Assembly (NCBI GenBank): GCA_028291515.1
Contig: JAQGHU010000077.1
Span: 1-64,000 of the forward strand
Source of the DNA: Schlesneria sp.
Lineage (GTDB): Bacteria; Planctomycetota; Planctomycetia; Planctomycetales; Planctomycetaceae
Direction: 5' to 3'
DNA: 64,000 nt
How positions within the stretch are numbered: position 1 is the stretch's first letter; the number at the start of each line of letters is the position of its first letter. Below are positions 29,722 to 39,280 of this stretch, piece after piece. The position numbers were made by a program, and so were the translations under genes. Under the pieces are notes generated by a model, which was given only the letters and a program-made list of their open reading frames with translations, had not been told where the DNA came from and made no database searches.

Positions 29722-31410
29722 ATGAAAGTTTGGTCGTACTTCACGCTGGCCATCGTATTCAGTAGCTCCTTGCTGGCCGCGGAGACGCCCGCCGCTCGCA
29801 AACCGAACATCATCTTTATCCTAGCCGATGACTTGGGTTACTCGGACTTGGGCTGTTACGGCAGCGAGATTGAAACGCCGAATCTAGACGCATTGGCGGC
29901 GAATGGTCTGCGCTTCACGCAGTTCTATAACACGGCTCGTTGTTGGCCGTCGCGCGCGGCGTTGATGACGGGCTACTATGCTCAGCAGGTCAATCGAGAT
30001 CCCCAGGGACCGCGTCCCAAGTGGGCGGCTTTACTTCCCCAACTACTCAAAGAGTCGGGATACAAGTCGTATCACTCGGGGAAGTGGCACATTGACGGCA
30101 AGATCCTGGATGCCGGTTTTTCGCGATCTTATCACACCACGGACCACGATCGATTCTTTTCGCCGAAGCATCATCAACTGGACGACCAACCTTTGCCGCC
30201 CCCTGCTGCCGGCGAACGCTACTATGCGACGACGGCCACGGCTCAGCGAGCACTACAGTGGTTGAGCGAACATGAATCGGACCACAAAGAGCAGCCGTTC
30301 TTTCTCTACCTGGCATTCATCGCTCCGCACTTTCCGTTGCAGGCGCTTCCAGAAGACATTGAGAAATATAAAGACCGCTATCAGGCGGGCTGGGACGAGA
30401 TCCGCGCCAAGCGTTGGGCGCGGATGCAGCAGATGGGCCTTGTTGCTGGTGACCTATCTGATCCCGAACCGATGACGGCCCCCAGTTGGAACCTGAGCGA
30501 GCAAGAACTGCAGAAACGAATTGGCCCTGGGGAATCGGGACTTGCTGTCCCGTGGAATGAACTGACCGCCGACCAGCGTTTTTTTCAGGCTCAGAAAATG
30601 GCCATTCACGCCGCGATGATCGATCGGATGGACCGCGAGATCGGCCGCGTGTTTGAAAAGCTGCGGGCGATGAATGCGTGGGATGACACCCTGATTTTCT
30701 TCGCTTCAGATAATGGAGCCAGTGCCGAGCAAATCATTCGTGGTGATGGTCATACGATTGGATCAGCGCCAGGGTCTGCTCAAAGCTATTTGGGATTGGG
30801 CCCTGGCTGGTCGACGGTCTCGAACACTCCGTTCCGTCGCCACAAGTCATGGAATCATGAAGGAGGTGTCTCCACGCCGCTAATCGCTCACTGGCCACGT
30901 CGAATTCAACCGCGTGGTACCTTGGTGAACGATCCCGGGCACTTGGTTGATATCGCCCCAACGATCTTCGAGATCGCCAATGTCACTCCACCCACGAAAT
31001 GGAATGAGGAATCGCGGCCAACTCTTCCAGGAAGAAGTTTGGTGTCGTTCCTGGATTTGACTGACCCCAGCAAACCGGCACTGAAGGAAGTTTCACGGCC
31101 GAACCCCGGCGAATTGCGGGTGCCCGGAGTATTCCCGAGTCGCCCCCACTTTGGACTTCCGTTGGAAAAGCAGAAGCCGATTTTCTTCAAGCACATCGAG
31201 AATCGAGGCCTGCGGGTTAATAACTGGAAGATCGTGGCTTCCGGAAAGAACGCACCTTGGGAATTGTACGACCTCACCGAAGATCGGGCGGAATCTAAAA
31301 ATCTCGCAGTGGAGTATCCCGGCACGGTCGAAGAGTTGGTCAAGATCTGGAATGCTCTCGATGCGGAGTATGCTCAGCAAGGAGCCACCGGCAAGCCCGC
31401 TGCTCAATAG
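29722..31410 (+). CDS. Exported type I sulfatase
   Basis: The 562-residue secreted enzyme has a signal peptide at about 1-20 (ends SLLAA). The sulfatase core begins with NIIFILADDLGYSDLG, whose Asp pair (D36, D37) binds Ca2+. C74 in TARCWPSRAALMTG is the C-x-P-S-R cysteine converted to formylglycine by an anaerobic or aerobic maturase not present in this window. Later FFASDNGASAEQ completes the metal site. Such enzymes remove sulfate esters from glycans or small aryl sulfates, and planctomycetes carry dozens. The start is ATG 29722, where the signal peptide begins; an upstream GTG frame extension is disfavoured. A lyase gene follows 51 bases downstream, so they may be co-transcribed. Confidence 0.93.
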   Translation: MKVWSYFTLAIVFSSSLLAAETPAARKPNIIFILADDLGYSDLGCYGSEIETPNLDALAANGLRFTQFYNTARCWPSRAALMTGYYAQQVNRDPQGPRPKWAALLPQLLKESGYKSYHSGKWHIDGKILDAGFSRSYHTTDHDRFFSPKHHQLDDQPLPPPAAGERYYATTATAQRALQWLSEHESDHKEQPFFLYLAFIAPHFPLQALPEDIEKYKDRYQAGWDEIRAKRWARMQQMGLVAGDLSDPEPMTAPSWNLSEQELQKRIGPGESGLAVPWNELTADQRFFQAQKMAIHAAMIDRMDREIGRVFEKLRAMNAWDDTLIFFASDNGASAEQIIRGDGHTIGSAPGSAQSYLGLGPGWSTVSNTPFRRHKSWNHEGGVSTPLIAHWPRRIQPRGTLVNDPGHLVDIAPTIFEIANVTPPTKWNEESRPTLPGRSLVSFLDLTDPSKPALKEVSRPNPGELRVPGVFPSRPHFGLPLEKQKPIFFKHIENRGLRVNNWKIVASGKNAPWELYDLTEDRAESKNLAVEYPGTVEELVKIWNALDAEYAQQGATGKPAAQ

Positions 31411-31461
31411 ACGTTCGCGTTGCAACTTCATTGCCTTAATCACCTCTTGGACGCACCGACA

Positions 31462-32373
31462 ATGACTCGACTGAAACTCACCGGACTGGTTGCTGCCACT
31501 CATACACCGTTTCACGATGACGGATCATTGAACCTCGATATCGTGGCGAAGCAAGCAGAGCATCTACAGCGGAATGGGGTCAACACCGCCTTTATTGGCG
31601 GCAGCACTGGTGAGAGTCATTCCTTAAATGTGGACGAGCGCCGACAGCTCACGACACGCTGGATGGAAGTGACTGCCGGAACAGAAATGAAAGTCATCGT
31701 CCATGTCGGGTCGAATTGCCTGGTTGATGCTGCCGCACTGGCCAAGCATGCGCAGCAATCAAAAGCCTGTGCCGTGGCCGCTTTGTCGCCGTCGTACTTC
31801 AAGCCGCGATCCGTTGAGGTTCTGGTTGACTGTGCCGCGCAGGTCGCCTCGGCAGCACCAGACACACCGTTCTATTTCTACGACATTCCGGTGCTCACTG
31901 GCGTCAGCTTGCCGATGCCAGAGTTCCTCGAATTGGGTCGGAAGGTGATTCCCAATCTGGCGGGATTGAAGTTCACCAATCCCGATCTGATGGCCTTCCA
32001 ACTTTGCCTGCGAGCCGGTGACAGATCGTTTGACGTGCCGTGGGGCTGCGATGAATTTCTGTTGGCGGCGGCGGCTCTCGGCGCGACGGGTGCGGTTGGC
32101 AGTACCTACAACTTCGCCGCCCCGATCTATCACCGAGTGCTCAAGGCGTTCGCCGCTGGTGACCTCGCAACGGCACGCAACGAGCAGTTCCGAGCGGTCC
32201 AGATGATTCAGATCATTGTCCGATACGGTTTCATCGGCTCGACAAAAGCGATCATGAAGATGCTGGGCGTGGATGTTGGCCCTGGCCGGTTGCCCAATCC
32301 AAAGATGTCGGCCGAAGCCACGAAGTCATTGCACGCCGACCTGGAAAAGATCGGCTTCTTCGGCTGGATCTAG
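31462..32373 (+). CDS. Dihydrodipicolinate synthase/N-acetylneuraminate lyase family protein
   Basis: The 303-residue (beta/alpha)8 class I aldolase has its Schiff-base lysine at K170 in LAGLKFTNPD, the tyrosine at Y140 in FYFYDIPVLTG, and the carboxylate-binding loop GGSTGES at about 46-52. The YDIP pattern and the neighbouring sulfatase favour a lyase such as N-acetylneuraminate lyase rather than DapA, but substrate choice in this family cannot be read reliably. It is cytoplasmic (no signal). Its start is ATG 31462; no strong ribosome site is visible, so it may depend on coupling to the sulfatase transcript. Confidence 0.87.
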   Translation: MTRLKLTGLVAATHTPFHDDGSLNLDIVAKQAEHLQRNGVNTAFIGGSTGESHSLNVDERRQLTTRWMEVTAGTEMKVIVHVGSNCLVDAAALAKHAQQSKACAVAALSPSYFKPRSVEVLVDCAAQVASAAPDTPFYFYDIPVLTGVSLPMPEFLELGRKVIPNLAGLKFTNPDLMAFQLCLRAGDRSFDVPWGCDEFLLAAAALGATGAVGSTYNFAAPIYHRVLKAFAAGDLATARNEQFRAVQMIQIIVRYGFIGSTKAIMKMLGVDVGPGRLPNPKMSAEATKSLHADLEKIGFFGWI

Positions 32374-32393
32374 TCCGCTACATCCTTCTTCAT

Positions 32394-32456
32394 CTCTGTG
32401 CCTCTGTGTTTCACATCTCTTCAGAAGAAAGAATTTTGAAACACAGAGGCACAGAG
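32394..32456. repeat. Perfect 20-base palindrome pair (family D)
   Basis: The 20-base arm CTCTGTGCCTCTGTGTTTCA at 32394-32413 is exactly complementary to 32437-32456, around a 23-base loop. It lies in the 169-base gap between the lyase stop and the giant fusion-protein start. Short sequences of the type CAGAGGCACAGAGG recur between genes in many bacteria of this group (from memory). It could stop transcription or protect mRNA ends; no run of T follows on the plus strand. Confidence 0.85.
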
Positions 32457-32542
32457 GACACGGAGAGGGGTGAGCGTCGTTAGTAGTGCTCTTCGATTTC
32501 AGTGATCTCGGCGTTCGTGGCCTGGTCTTTAAAGGGGATAGA

Positions 32543-35500
32543 ATGTCTCAACGCCTGTTCGCTGCAATGACGCTACTGGTTCTACTGGTAAGTTCGCACT
32601 GGTCGCTAATAGCAGCCGAGCCTGACTCGACGGGGTTGTTCGCCAGGAAGAACCTGGTCGCGTGGTGTATCGTCCCGTTTGATTCGAAGAAGCGTGGGCC
32701 GGAAGAACGCGCGGCGATGCTTGAGAAGCTGGGCTTCACGCACTTTGCCTATGACTATCGAACGGAGCATATCCCGACCTTCGATGCCGAGATCGAAGCG
32801 CTGAAGCGACATCATGTGGAACTGTCGGCGTGGTGGTTTCCGGCGTCGCTGAACGACGAAGCCAAAATGACCCTGGCTGTTTTCGCCAAGCACAAAGTCA
32901 CGCCGCAACTCTGGGTCACCGGCGGCGGTGGTCCGACCAAGGATGAGGCCGATCAACGAGCCCGTGTGATCTCCGAAGCGGCGCGAATTCGCCCGATCGC
33001 TGATGCGGCAGCTGCCGTGGGGTGCAAGGTGGCCCTCTACAATCATGGCGGCTGGTTTGGTGATCCCGAGAATCAGATCGCGATCATTCAAGAGTTGAAG
33101 CTCGACAATGTCGGCATCGTCTACAACCTGCATCACGGCCATGATCACCTGAGCCGGTTCCCGGAACTGCTGCAAAAGATGAAGCCGTACCTCTACACGT
33201 TGAACTTGAACGGCATGGTTGACGATGGCGAGCGTAAGGGGCAGAAGATCCTGCAACTGAGTGAAGGGGATCTCGACCTGAAGTTGTTAAAGACGATTCG
33301 CGACAGTGGATATGCCGGACCGATCGGAATCCTGGGGCATACGCAGGACAATGCTGAAGATCGTCTGCACGACAATCTGGACGGACTCGATTGGCTGTTG
33401 CCGCAACTGAATGGCCAACCGGCTGGACCAAAGCCAAAGATGCGGACGCCGGTCCCGCGCGCTATTGCCGCGATTCCTGCAGCAGCCGCGAATAAGCCGC
33501 TTGTCGACGGAAAGTTCGGGCAGGCCCTCGACGGCCGGGCGGGTGGGGCGTTCGTGGCAGGGCGAGATGAATTTCACCAGTTCCCGATCACCGTCGAATG
33601 CTGGACGAAACTGACTGACAAATCCAGCTACAACATTCTGATCGCGAACGAATTGAAGTCGTCGGGGACGCACTGGGAACTGTTCTCGATGGCGGGCACC
33701 GGCAATTTGACCGCTTACGTTCCCGGCTTCGCGCCCGATCACTGTAATTCCAATGCAATGATCTGCGACGGGCAGTGGCATCACGTCGCGATGGTGTTAG
33801 AACCTGCTCGCGTCCGCCTGAATCTTGATGGCAAGCAGGTGGCTGATCAAACCCACGAGCGAACTGACAAGACGACCGAATCCGGTGGTTTGGCATTGGC
33901 GAGCCTCATCGATCGAGCGATTGGCTGTGGCGGGCTAGTCGACGAAGTTCGGATCTCGAAGGGCATCAGGTCGATCACCTCGATTCCCGACAAGCCTTTT
34001 GCAATTGATGAATCGACAATCGCCCTGTGGCACCTTGATGAGATTGTCGAGCAGAAGCGGTTGGAAGACGCTGGGCCGAAGAAAAGTCCCGCAGTCTTGG
34101 GTCAAGCGGACCCGGCAAAGCCGATTCCGCTGAAAGGGCCATCGCAAGTCGGCAAGATCGAAGGTCACTGGGGCGAAGACGCGGTCGGGTTTCGCTGGAC
34201 CGAAGCGGACTCGCGCGATGATCGGTTTGGCCAAGTCGACTTTGGCACGTTCTTCAGCGGATCGATCACCGGTGCGGGAGGACCGGTCTACAAGGGAATC
34301 GTCGTACGCATCGGCGATCAGCGTGAAGCGTCAGTCTGTTACGACACCGAACTTCTGCGAGTGGCCGCCGGTTGGAATGGATTTCTGAAGTTCGATCCGG
34401 CCCGCTTCGGCATCATTGTCCCCCCGCGAGTCGATGGTGAGCCCACCTTTACGACGCCGCGTTTTCCCGGAGTTTCTCTGCAGGAGCAGTTCTCCAACTT
34501 TCGCGAGGCGAATCCGTACGGACCGCTCCCGAAGGACGTGGCTCACTACGAAGGATTGTATCGGCACGGATCGCGCGTGGTGGTCAAATACACGGTCGGT
34601 CCGAACGGCAAGGACTCGTCAGTCACGACGATCCTGGAATCTCCCTGGCTGGAGACTCGCAATGGAGTCACCGCGATGATTCGGACTATGCGGATCAGCC
34701 CCTCGGCTGTTCCCATTCGAATCATGATCGCAGAAGCGTCGGCAAACGTTCGACTTAGCTCGGGATCGGCCGGGGGATCGATCGTCGAACAACCGGGGCT
34801 GGGTCAAGTCCTGCTGATCGCACCGCACGACACGCCCGTCGCGCTGAAGGTTCTGATCGCGTCCGTCGGCACGAACGAAGCGGCATTCGATGAGTTGGCT
34901 GTTGCTTCGCCCGCGCCGGAGGACCTGTTGCCACTGATTGAAGCCGGCCCGTCGCGCTGGGGCCAACCACTGGTGACAACAGGGGGCGTGGCGAGTACTC
35001 CCGCAACCGAGCCTTATGTAGTCGACACAATCACACTCCCTTTCGACAATCCGCATCGCGCCCTGTTCTTTTGCGGGGGTCATGACTTTCTCGCCGACGG
35101 GCGAGCCGCCGTTTGTACGCTGCATGGAGATGTCTGGCTGGTCGGCGGAATCGACGACTCACTGAAGAAGGTCACGTGGCAACGATTCGCAACGGGTCTG
35201 TTTCAGCCGTTAGGACTGAAGGTGCTGAAGGATGAAATTTACGTCGTTGGCCGTGATCAAATCACTCGCTTACGAGACTTGAACAACGATGGCGAAGCCG
35301 ATGTCTATGAGAACTTCAACAACGACGCACACGTCACATTGAACGGCCACGAATATGTGACGTGCCTTGAAACAGACCGGGCGGGAAACTTCTACTACGT
35401 CAAAGGGAACTGCAATTCGCAGACACCGCATGATGGTAGTCTGCTGCGAGTCTCTGCCAATGGGTCCCAGCTGGAGGTGTTTGCCACCGGCTTCCGTAAC

Positions 35501-38458
35501 CCCAACGGCATCGGTATGGGTCCAAATGATGAAATTACTATTGCGCCGCAAGAAGGGGAATGGACTCCGGCGTCAGGGGTCTTTCTGGTTCGAGAAGGAG
35601 GCTTTTACGGCGGGATGATGTCGCATCACCGTGCCGTACCGCCGACCGATTTCGAACGACCGTTGGTCTGGTTTCCGCGACTGGCGGACAACAGTTCGGG
35701 TGGCCAGGTCTGGACGACTGGCGATCGTTGGGGACCGTTGTCCAATCAGCTATTGCACATGTCTTACGGTCAGTGCCGACTTCGACTGATCCTGCGCGAT
35801 AGTGGGCAACTTCCAGAACTAGCGTTGAACAACGGTGTTTCTATCGAGTTGCCGCTTCGTTTCACATCGGGAATTCATCGCGGCAGGATGAACCCGCATG
35901 ATGGGCAGTTGTATGTGACCGGGCTGAAGGGCTGGACCACTAGCGCCGTACATGATGGCTGCTTCCAACGCGTTCGCTATACCGGCAAATCATTGAGGAT
36001 GCCGATCGGCTTGGAGACGTATCAAAACGGGGTGGCGCTGAGGTTTTCGTGTGCGCTCGATCGTAGCGCTGCCCAGGATACGGCGAATTATCAGTTGGAA
36101 GCTTGGAACTACAAGTGGTCTGCCGCTTATGGCTCGCCCGAATACAAGCCGTCAGCCCCCGGACAAACAGGCCGTGATGAAATGGAGGTGCGTTCGGCCA
36201 CGTTGCTGGACAAGCAGACGGTGTTCCTCGAACTCTCCAATCTGAAGCCGGTCGATCAATTGGCGATCAGTTACACTCTGTTGTCCACCGACAATAAGGA
36301 GCTCGATCAGTCAGCGATTCTGACATTGAACTCGATTTCGAAGGATGTCTTTTCAGAGAAGGAGCTGTATCGCCAGCCAGAAGACTTGGAACGCGCGAAG
36401 CTGGTGGCATCGCTTGTTCCCGGAGTCGATGTTGTCGAGCGATTTGCCGATCTCGGTATTCAAACCCAAGTCCTCAATATTCGTGACGTCCAGAGAATGA
36501 TTTCCTGGGATCGGCCTGCTCTGCGTGGGAAAAGTTCGCTTCGTAAGATCGATGCTCAAGGCTGGATTAAAATCCCGAGAACGGGCCGCTACCGATTCTA
36601 TGGTGAAGACCCTGCGCGGCCTCCGCTGAATCGAAAGGGGACTGGTGCGAGACCTGTCAGAACGGATTCGACGAGAGTTGTGAATCCGTATAGCACCTTT
36701 CTGAGTATCGGGAAGAACCCGGCAGTTGAAGTTCCTATGGATGGATTGGAATTGTCCCTGAGCCGCGGAGTCCACCCGTTCTCACTCGAATACTTCGTGA
36801 AGACGGACAGCGACGTGCACTACCGATTGCTCTGGGAGAGCGGCCGATTTCCGCGAGAGGCAATCCCGGCCAGTGTTTTGTTTCATCAGCCAGCCACCGA
36901 TCCAGTGCCGAGCCAGCGACAATCAGGCGGGATGCTATTTGAAAAACTGCGCTGCGCGAACTGTCACGAAACACCTGTCCTGCACGAGACACCAAAACAT
37001 CAGTCAGGAAGTGATCAAGCTTTTGTCCAAATCCTCAGATCGACGCCGCGTCTGGATGGAATTGGACTACGACTACAGCCGACATGGATCGCACACTGGT
37101 TGCGCCAGCCGCAGCGACTGCGCAGCGACACGAAGATGCCGGCATTACTCGACCCGGATGATCATGGGACGGCCAATGACATTGCGGCCTATCTGTCGAC
37201 GTTAGGGAAAGAGACATCGGTGGGTGTTCCACCTGTTCCGACACCGTCCGAGGCAGAGACCCTCTTTCGAACGGGTGCCGAACTTTACGAGCAGTTGGGG
37301 TGCATCGCTTGTCATTCCACGACAGATCCCAATCAGCCGGACGAATGGCATCGCGTCTCATTGCACTACGTGAACAGCAAATTTCAACGGCATTCTCTGA
37401 TCGAGTATTTACGTGATCCACACCGCCACCATCCCAATAGTCCGATGCCCGACTTTCGGCTGACAGAGACGGAAGTTCAGGCGTTGGCAGAATACCTTCG
37501 ACGCGAAGCGCGGGGTCAATTGGAGGTGACGGAAGGGGAACCTGGCAATGCCGAACGGGGCCGATTGGCGTTTGCGAAGCATCGTTGTGCCAATTGCCAC
37601 TCGATGGAAAACACGGGCACATTGGCCAAGGCGAATGTGCCGGCAATCAAGTGGAACGGCAAAGAAAAATCCGGCGCACTGGGTTGTCTCGATTCGATCT
37701 TGAAAGACTCTCCAAAATCTCCGCTCTTCAATCTGACTGACACGGACAGAGGTGAGCTCGGTCAGTTTTTGGGATCTCGAACAGATCCCAAGCTAGCCGT
37801 AGGTCCGACGCGTTCCGTCGATCTTTGGCTGAGAGAATTGCGCTGCCAAGCGTGTCACTCGCGAGATTCACGGCAGTCATCCTGGCCGGAGATCATCGCG
37901 GAAGAAGGGTCTGGCAAGGCTGCGGAATCGATTCCTCAACTGACTTGGGTCGGCGAAAAATTGCAGGGGCCTTGGATCGAAAAGCTGCTGAAGGGGAAGA
38001 TCAAGCAGAAGCCACGGCCGTGGGTGAAAGCTCGGATGCCAGCATTCCCGGCGTATGCCAATCTGATCGCACATGGGATGGCGGAAGAACATGGAGTGCT
38101 CTTTGAGGAGCCTGTTCCGTCAAAGTTGAATCCATCGCATGTTGACCTGGGCCGTCGCCTCACGATGCGCGAAGGTCTTGATTGCCGTCAATGTCATGGC
38201 GTCGGCAGTGAGCAACCGCGAGGTGATGCGTCCACTCAGATTGCACTCGGCATTAACTTCGCAATGACCCGCGATCGTCTGCGGCCGGAATTCGCGCTGC
38301 GTCAGATGCTGGATCCGTCGCGATACGACTTTGGATCGAGGATGCCCCGCTTCGCCCCCGACCTGAAGACAACGGCGGCGAAGCAAATCGAAGGGGGAGA
38401 TGCTCGGAAGCAGTTTGAACTGCTGAAAGAGTTTATCTGGTCAATCAAAGACGACTAG
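32543..38458 (+). CDS. Giant exported fusion protein with TIM-barrel, LamG, beta-propeller, PA14-like and five-haem region
   Basis: The 1971-residue protein has a signal peptide at about 1-24. Domains by sequence style: a sugar-phosphate-isomerase-like TIM barrel (about 25-290), a LamG/concanavalin-like domain (about 340-475, ITVECWTKLTDKSSYN), a beta-rich region as in DUF6797-type planctomycete proteins (about 535-815), a glucose/sorbosone-dehydrogenase-like propeller (about 825-1150), an Ig-like segment (1155-1255), a PA14-like domain (1280-1455), and a C-terminal part with five CxxCH haem sites at C1471, C1587, C1682, C1768 and C1881. Proteins of this style are linked to extracellular oxidation of sugars with electrons passed to haems. 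The start is ATG 32543, with AAAGGGG upstream. It follows a sulfatase and an aldolase. Domain edges are estimates. Confidence 0.88.
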   Translation: MSQRLFAAMTLLVLLVSSHWSLIAAEPDSTGLFARKNLVAWCIVPFDSKKRGPEERAAMLEKLGFTHFAYDYRTEHIPTFDAEIEALKRHHVELSAWWFPASLNDEAKMTLAVFAKHKVTPQLWVTGGGGPTKDEADQRARVISEAARIRPIADAAAAVGCKVALYNHGGWFGDPENQIAIIQELKLDNVGIVYNLHHGHDHLSRFPELLQKMKPYLYTLNLNGMVDDGERKGQKILQLSEGDLDLKLLKTIRDSGYAGPIGILGHTQDNAEDRLHDNLDGLDWLLPQLNGQPAGPKPKMRTPVPRAIAAIPAAAANKPLVDGKFGQALDGRAGGAFVAGRDEFHQFPITVECWTKLTDKSSYNILIANELKSSGTHWELFSMAGTGNLTAYVPGFAPDHCNSNAMICDGQWHHVAMVLEPARVRLNLDGKQVADQTHERTDKTTESGGLALASLIDRAIGCGGLVDEVRISKGIRSITSIPDKPFAIDESTIALWHLDEIVEQKRLEDAGPKKSPAVLGQADPAKPIPLKGPSQVGKIEGHWGEDAVGFRWTEADSRDDRFGQVDFGTFFSGSITGAGGPVYKGIVVRIGDQREASVCYDTELLRVAAGWNGFLKFDPARFGIIVPPRVDGEPTFTTPRFPGVSLQEQFSNFREANPYGPLPKDVAHYEGLYRHGSRVVVKYTVGPNGKDSSVTTILESPWLETRNGVTAMIRTMRISPSAVPIRIMIAEASANVRLSSGSAGGSIVEQPGLGQVLLIAPHDTPVALKVLIASVGTNEAAFDELAVASPAPEDLLPLIEAGPSRWGQPLVTTGGVASTPATEPYVVDTITLPFDNPHRALFFCGGHDFLADGRAAVCTLHGDVWLVGGIDDSLKKVTWQRFATGLFQPLGLKVLKDEIYVVGRDQITRLRDLNNDGEADVYENFNNDAHVTLNGHEYVTCLETDRAGNFYYVKGNCNSQTPHDGSLLRVSANGSQLEVFATGFRNPNGIGMGPNDEITIAPQEGEWTPASGVFLVREGGFYGGMMSHHRAVPPTDFERPLVWFPRLADNSSGGQVWTTGDRWGPLSNQLLHMSYGQCRLRLILRDSGQLPELALNNGVSIELPLRFTSGIHRGRMNPHDGQLYVTGLKGWTTSAVHDGCFQRVRYTGKSLRMPIGLETYQNGVALRFSCALDRSAAQDTANYQLEAWNYKWSAAYGSPEYKPSAPGQTGRDEMEVRSATLLDKQTVFLELSNLKPVDQLAISYTLLSTDNKELDQSAILTLNSISKDVFSEKELYRQPEDLERAKLVASLVPGVDVVERFADLGIQTQVLNIRDVQRMISWDRPALRGKSSLRKIDAQGWIKIPRTGRYRFYGEDPARPPLNRKGTGARPVRTDSTRVVNPYSTFLSIGKNPAVEVPMDGLELSLSRGVHPFSLEYFVKTDSDVHYRLLWESGRFPREAIPASVLFHQPATDPVPSQRQSGGMLFEKLRCANCHETPVLHETPKHQSGSDQAFVQILRSTPRLDGIGLRLQPTWIAHWLRQPQRLRSDTKMPALLDPDDHGTANDIAAYLSTLGKETSVGVPPVPTPSEAETLFRTGAELYEQLGCIACHSTTDPNQPDEWHRVSLHYVNSKFQRHSLIEYLRDPHRHHPNSPMPDFRLTETEVQALAEYLRREARGQLEVTEGEPGNAERGRLAFAKHRCANCHSMENTGTLAKANVPAIKWNGKEKSGALGCLDSILKDSPKSPLFNLTDTDRGELGQFLGSRTDPKLAVGPTRSVDLWLRELRCQACHSRDSRQSSWPEIIAEEGSGKAAESIPQLTWVGEKLQGPWIEKLLKGKIKQKPRPWVKARMPAFPAYANLIAHGMAEEHGVLFEEPVPSKLNPSHVDLGRRLTMREGLDCRQCHGVGSEQPRGDASTQIALGINFAMTRDRLRPEFALRQMLDPSRYDFGSRMPRFAPDLKTTAAKQIEGGDARKQFELLKEFIWSIKDD

Positions 38459-38488
38459 CGTTTACGTCTACTCCAATGGTTGCCGCGT

Positions 38489-39280
38489 TTAAGCACCCGG
38501 AGGAAGCAGCAGTGGGACTGTGGCCGACGACGATTCCGGTTGAACCGATGCGGGAAGGGATTCCATTTTCGGTGGGGACACAGGAACAAAGACCTCGGTC
38601 GAGATCGGATCAGGGTGCTTTCGCAAATGAACGGCCGGCCGCTGAGTCACCGAACGGTTTGCGTATGGCCAATTCTCGATGGGAGCACTTTGCCCAGGGG
38701 CATATTGGTATCCCGGTGTAATCACCGGACCCGTGTACGAATCATCGAGTGAGGGTGGATTCAGGTTCTGGGCCGAGGCGACAGGTGCTGACTGGCGTGG
38801 CGATGCGATCTCGCGATTGGAGGGAGTCCAACGGACGATCTCTGGTTTCGTCGACAGGGCGGGCGGCTTGCTCTCGAGAATAGCTTGCTGCTTGGCTATT
38901 TCAGTCCTCAAGGGACGATCTTCTGACTTGGGCTCTTTGCGATTGAGGAAGCTCATCGGGCGTAGCGCCCACGGTGCCTTCGAGGCTGTGGCGTTGTCGC
39001 CTGTTGGCAATGCCGCTGAATCGTCCGGTGCTGGCGGTGGCGGATCGGTCGGTACTGTATGGCCTGGGGCTGGCAGGTTCGGAACCGCCTCCAGTCGCGG
39101 AGCCATCTCGGGCCGATGGAGATACGTGTCGTCGGGCGGGTCATATCCGTAAGGGGGGGCCGGGGGAGCAATCGAAGGTGCCACCGTCGACCGTGTCGAA
39201 ATCTGCTTGCAACCGGACATTCCCAATACAGCTAACGCCACAAACGCCCAGGCAAACCGGTTGATGTTGAAACGAATCAT
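38489..39280 (-). CDS. Proline-rich lipoprotein of unknown function
   Basis: The 263-residue protein starts at ATG 39280 (MIRFNINRFAW). Its signal peptide ends in the lipobox LGMSGC with the lipidated Cys at position 24. After the signal it is low-complexity: Pro-rich stretches (APPAPPYGYDPPDD and TDPPPPAPDDS), then polar sequence to the end. No domain is recognised. An outer-surface or cell-envelope location is likely. A longer frame to 39373 lacks a signal-like start and is not preferred. The stop nearly abuts that of the convergent fusion-protein gene (30 bases apart), and no terminator-like hairpin stands between them. Confidence 0.75.
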   Translation of the reverse strand: MIRFNINRFAWAFVALAVLGMSGCKQISTRSTVAPSIAPPAPPYGYDPPDDTYLHRPEMAPRLEAVPNLPAPGHTVPTDPPPPAPDDSAALPTGDNATASKAPWALRPMSFLNRKEPKSEDRPLRTEIAKQQAILESKPPALSTKPEIVRWTPSNREIASPRQSAPVASAQNLNPPSLDDSYTGPVITPGYQYAPGQSAPIENWPYANRSVTQRPAVHLRKHPDPISTEVFVPVSPPKMESLPASVQPESSSATVPLLLPPGA

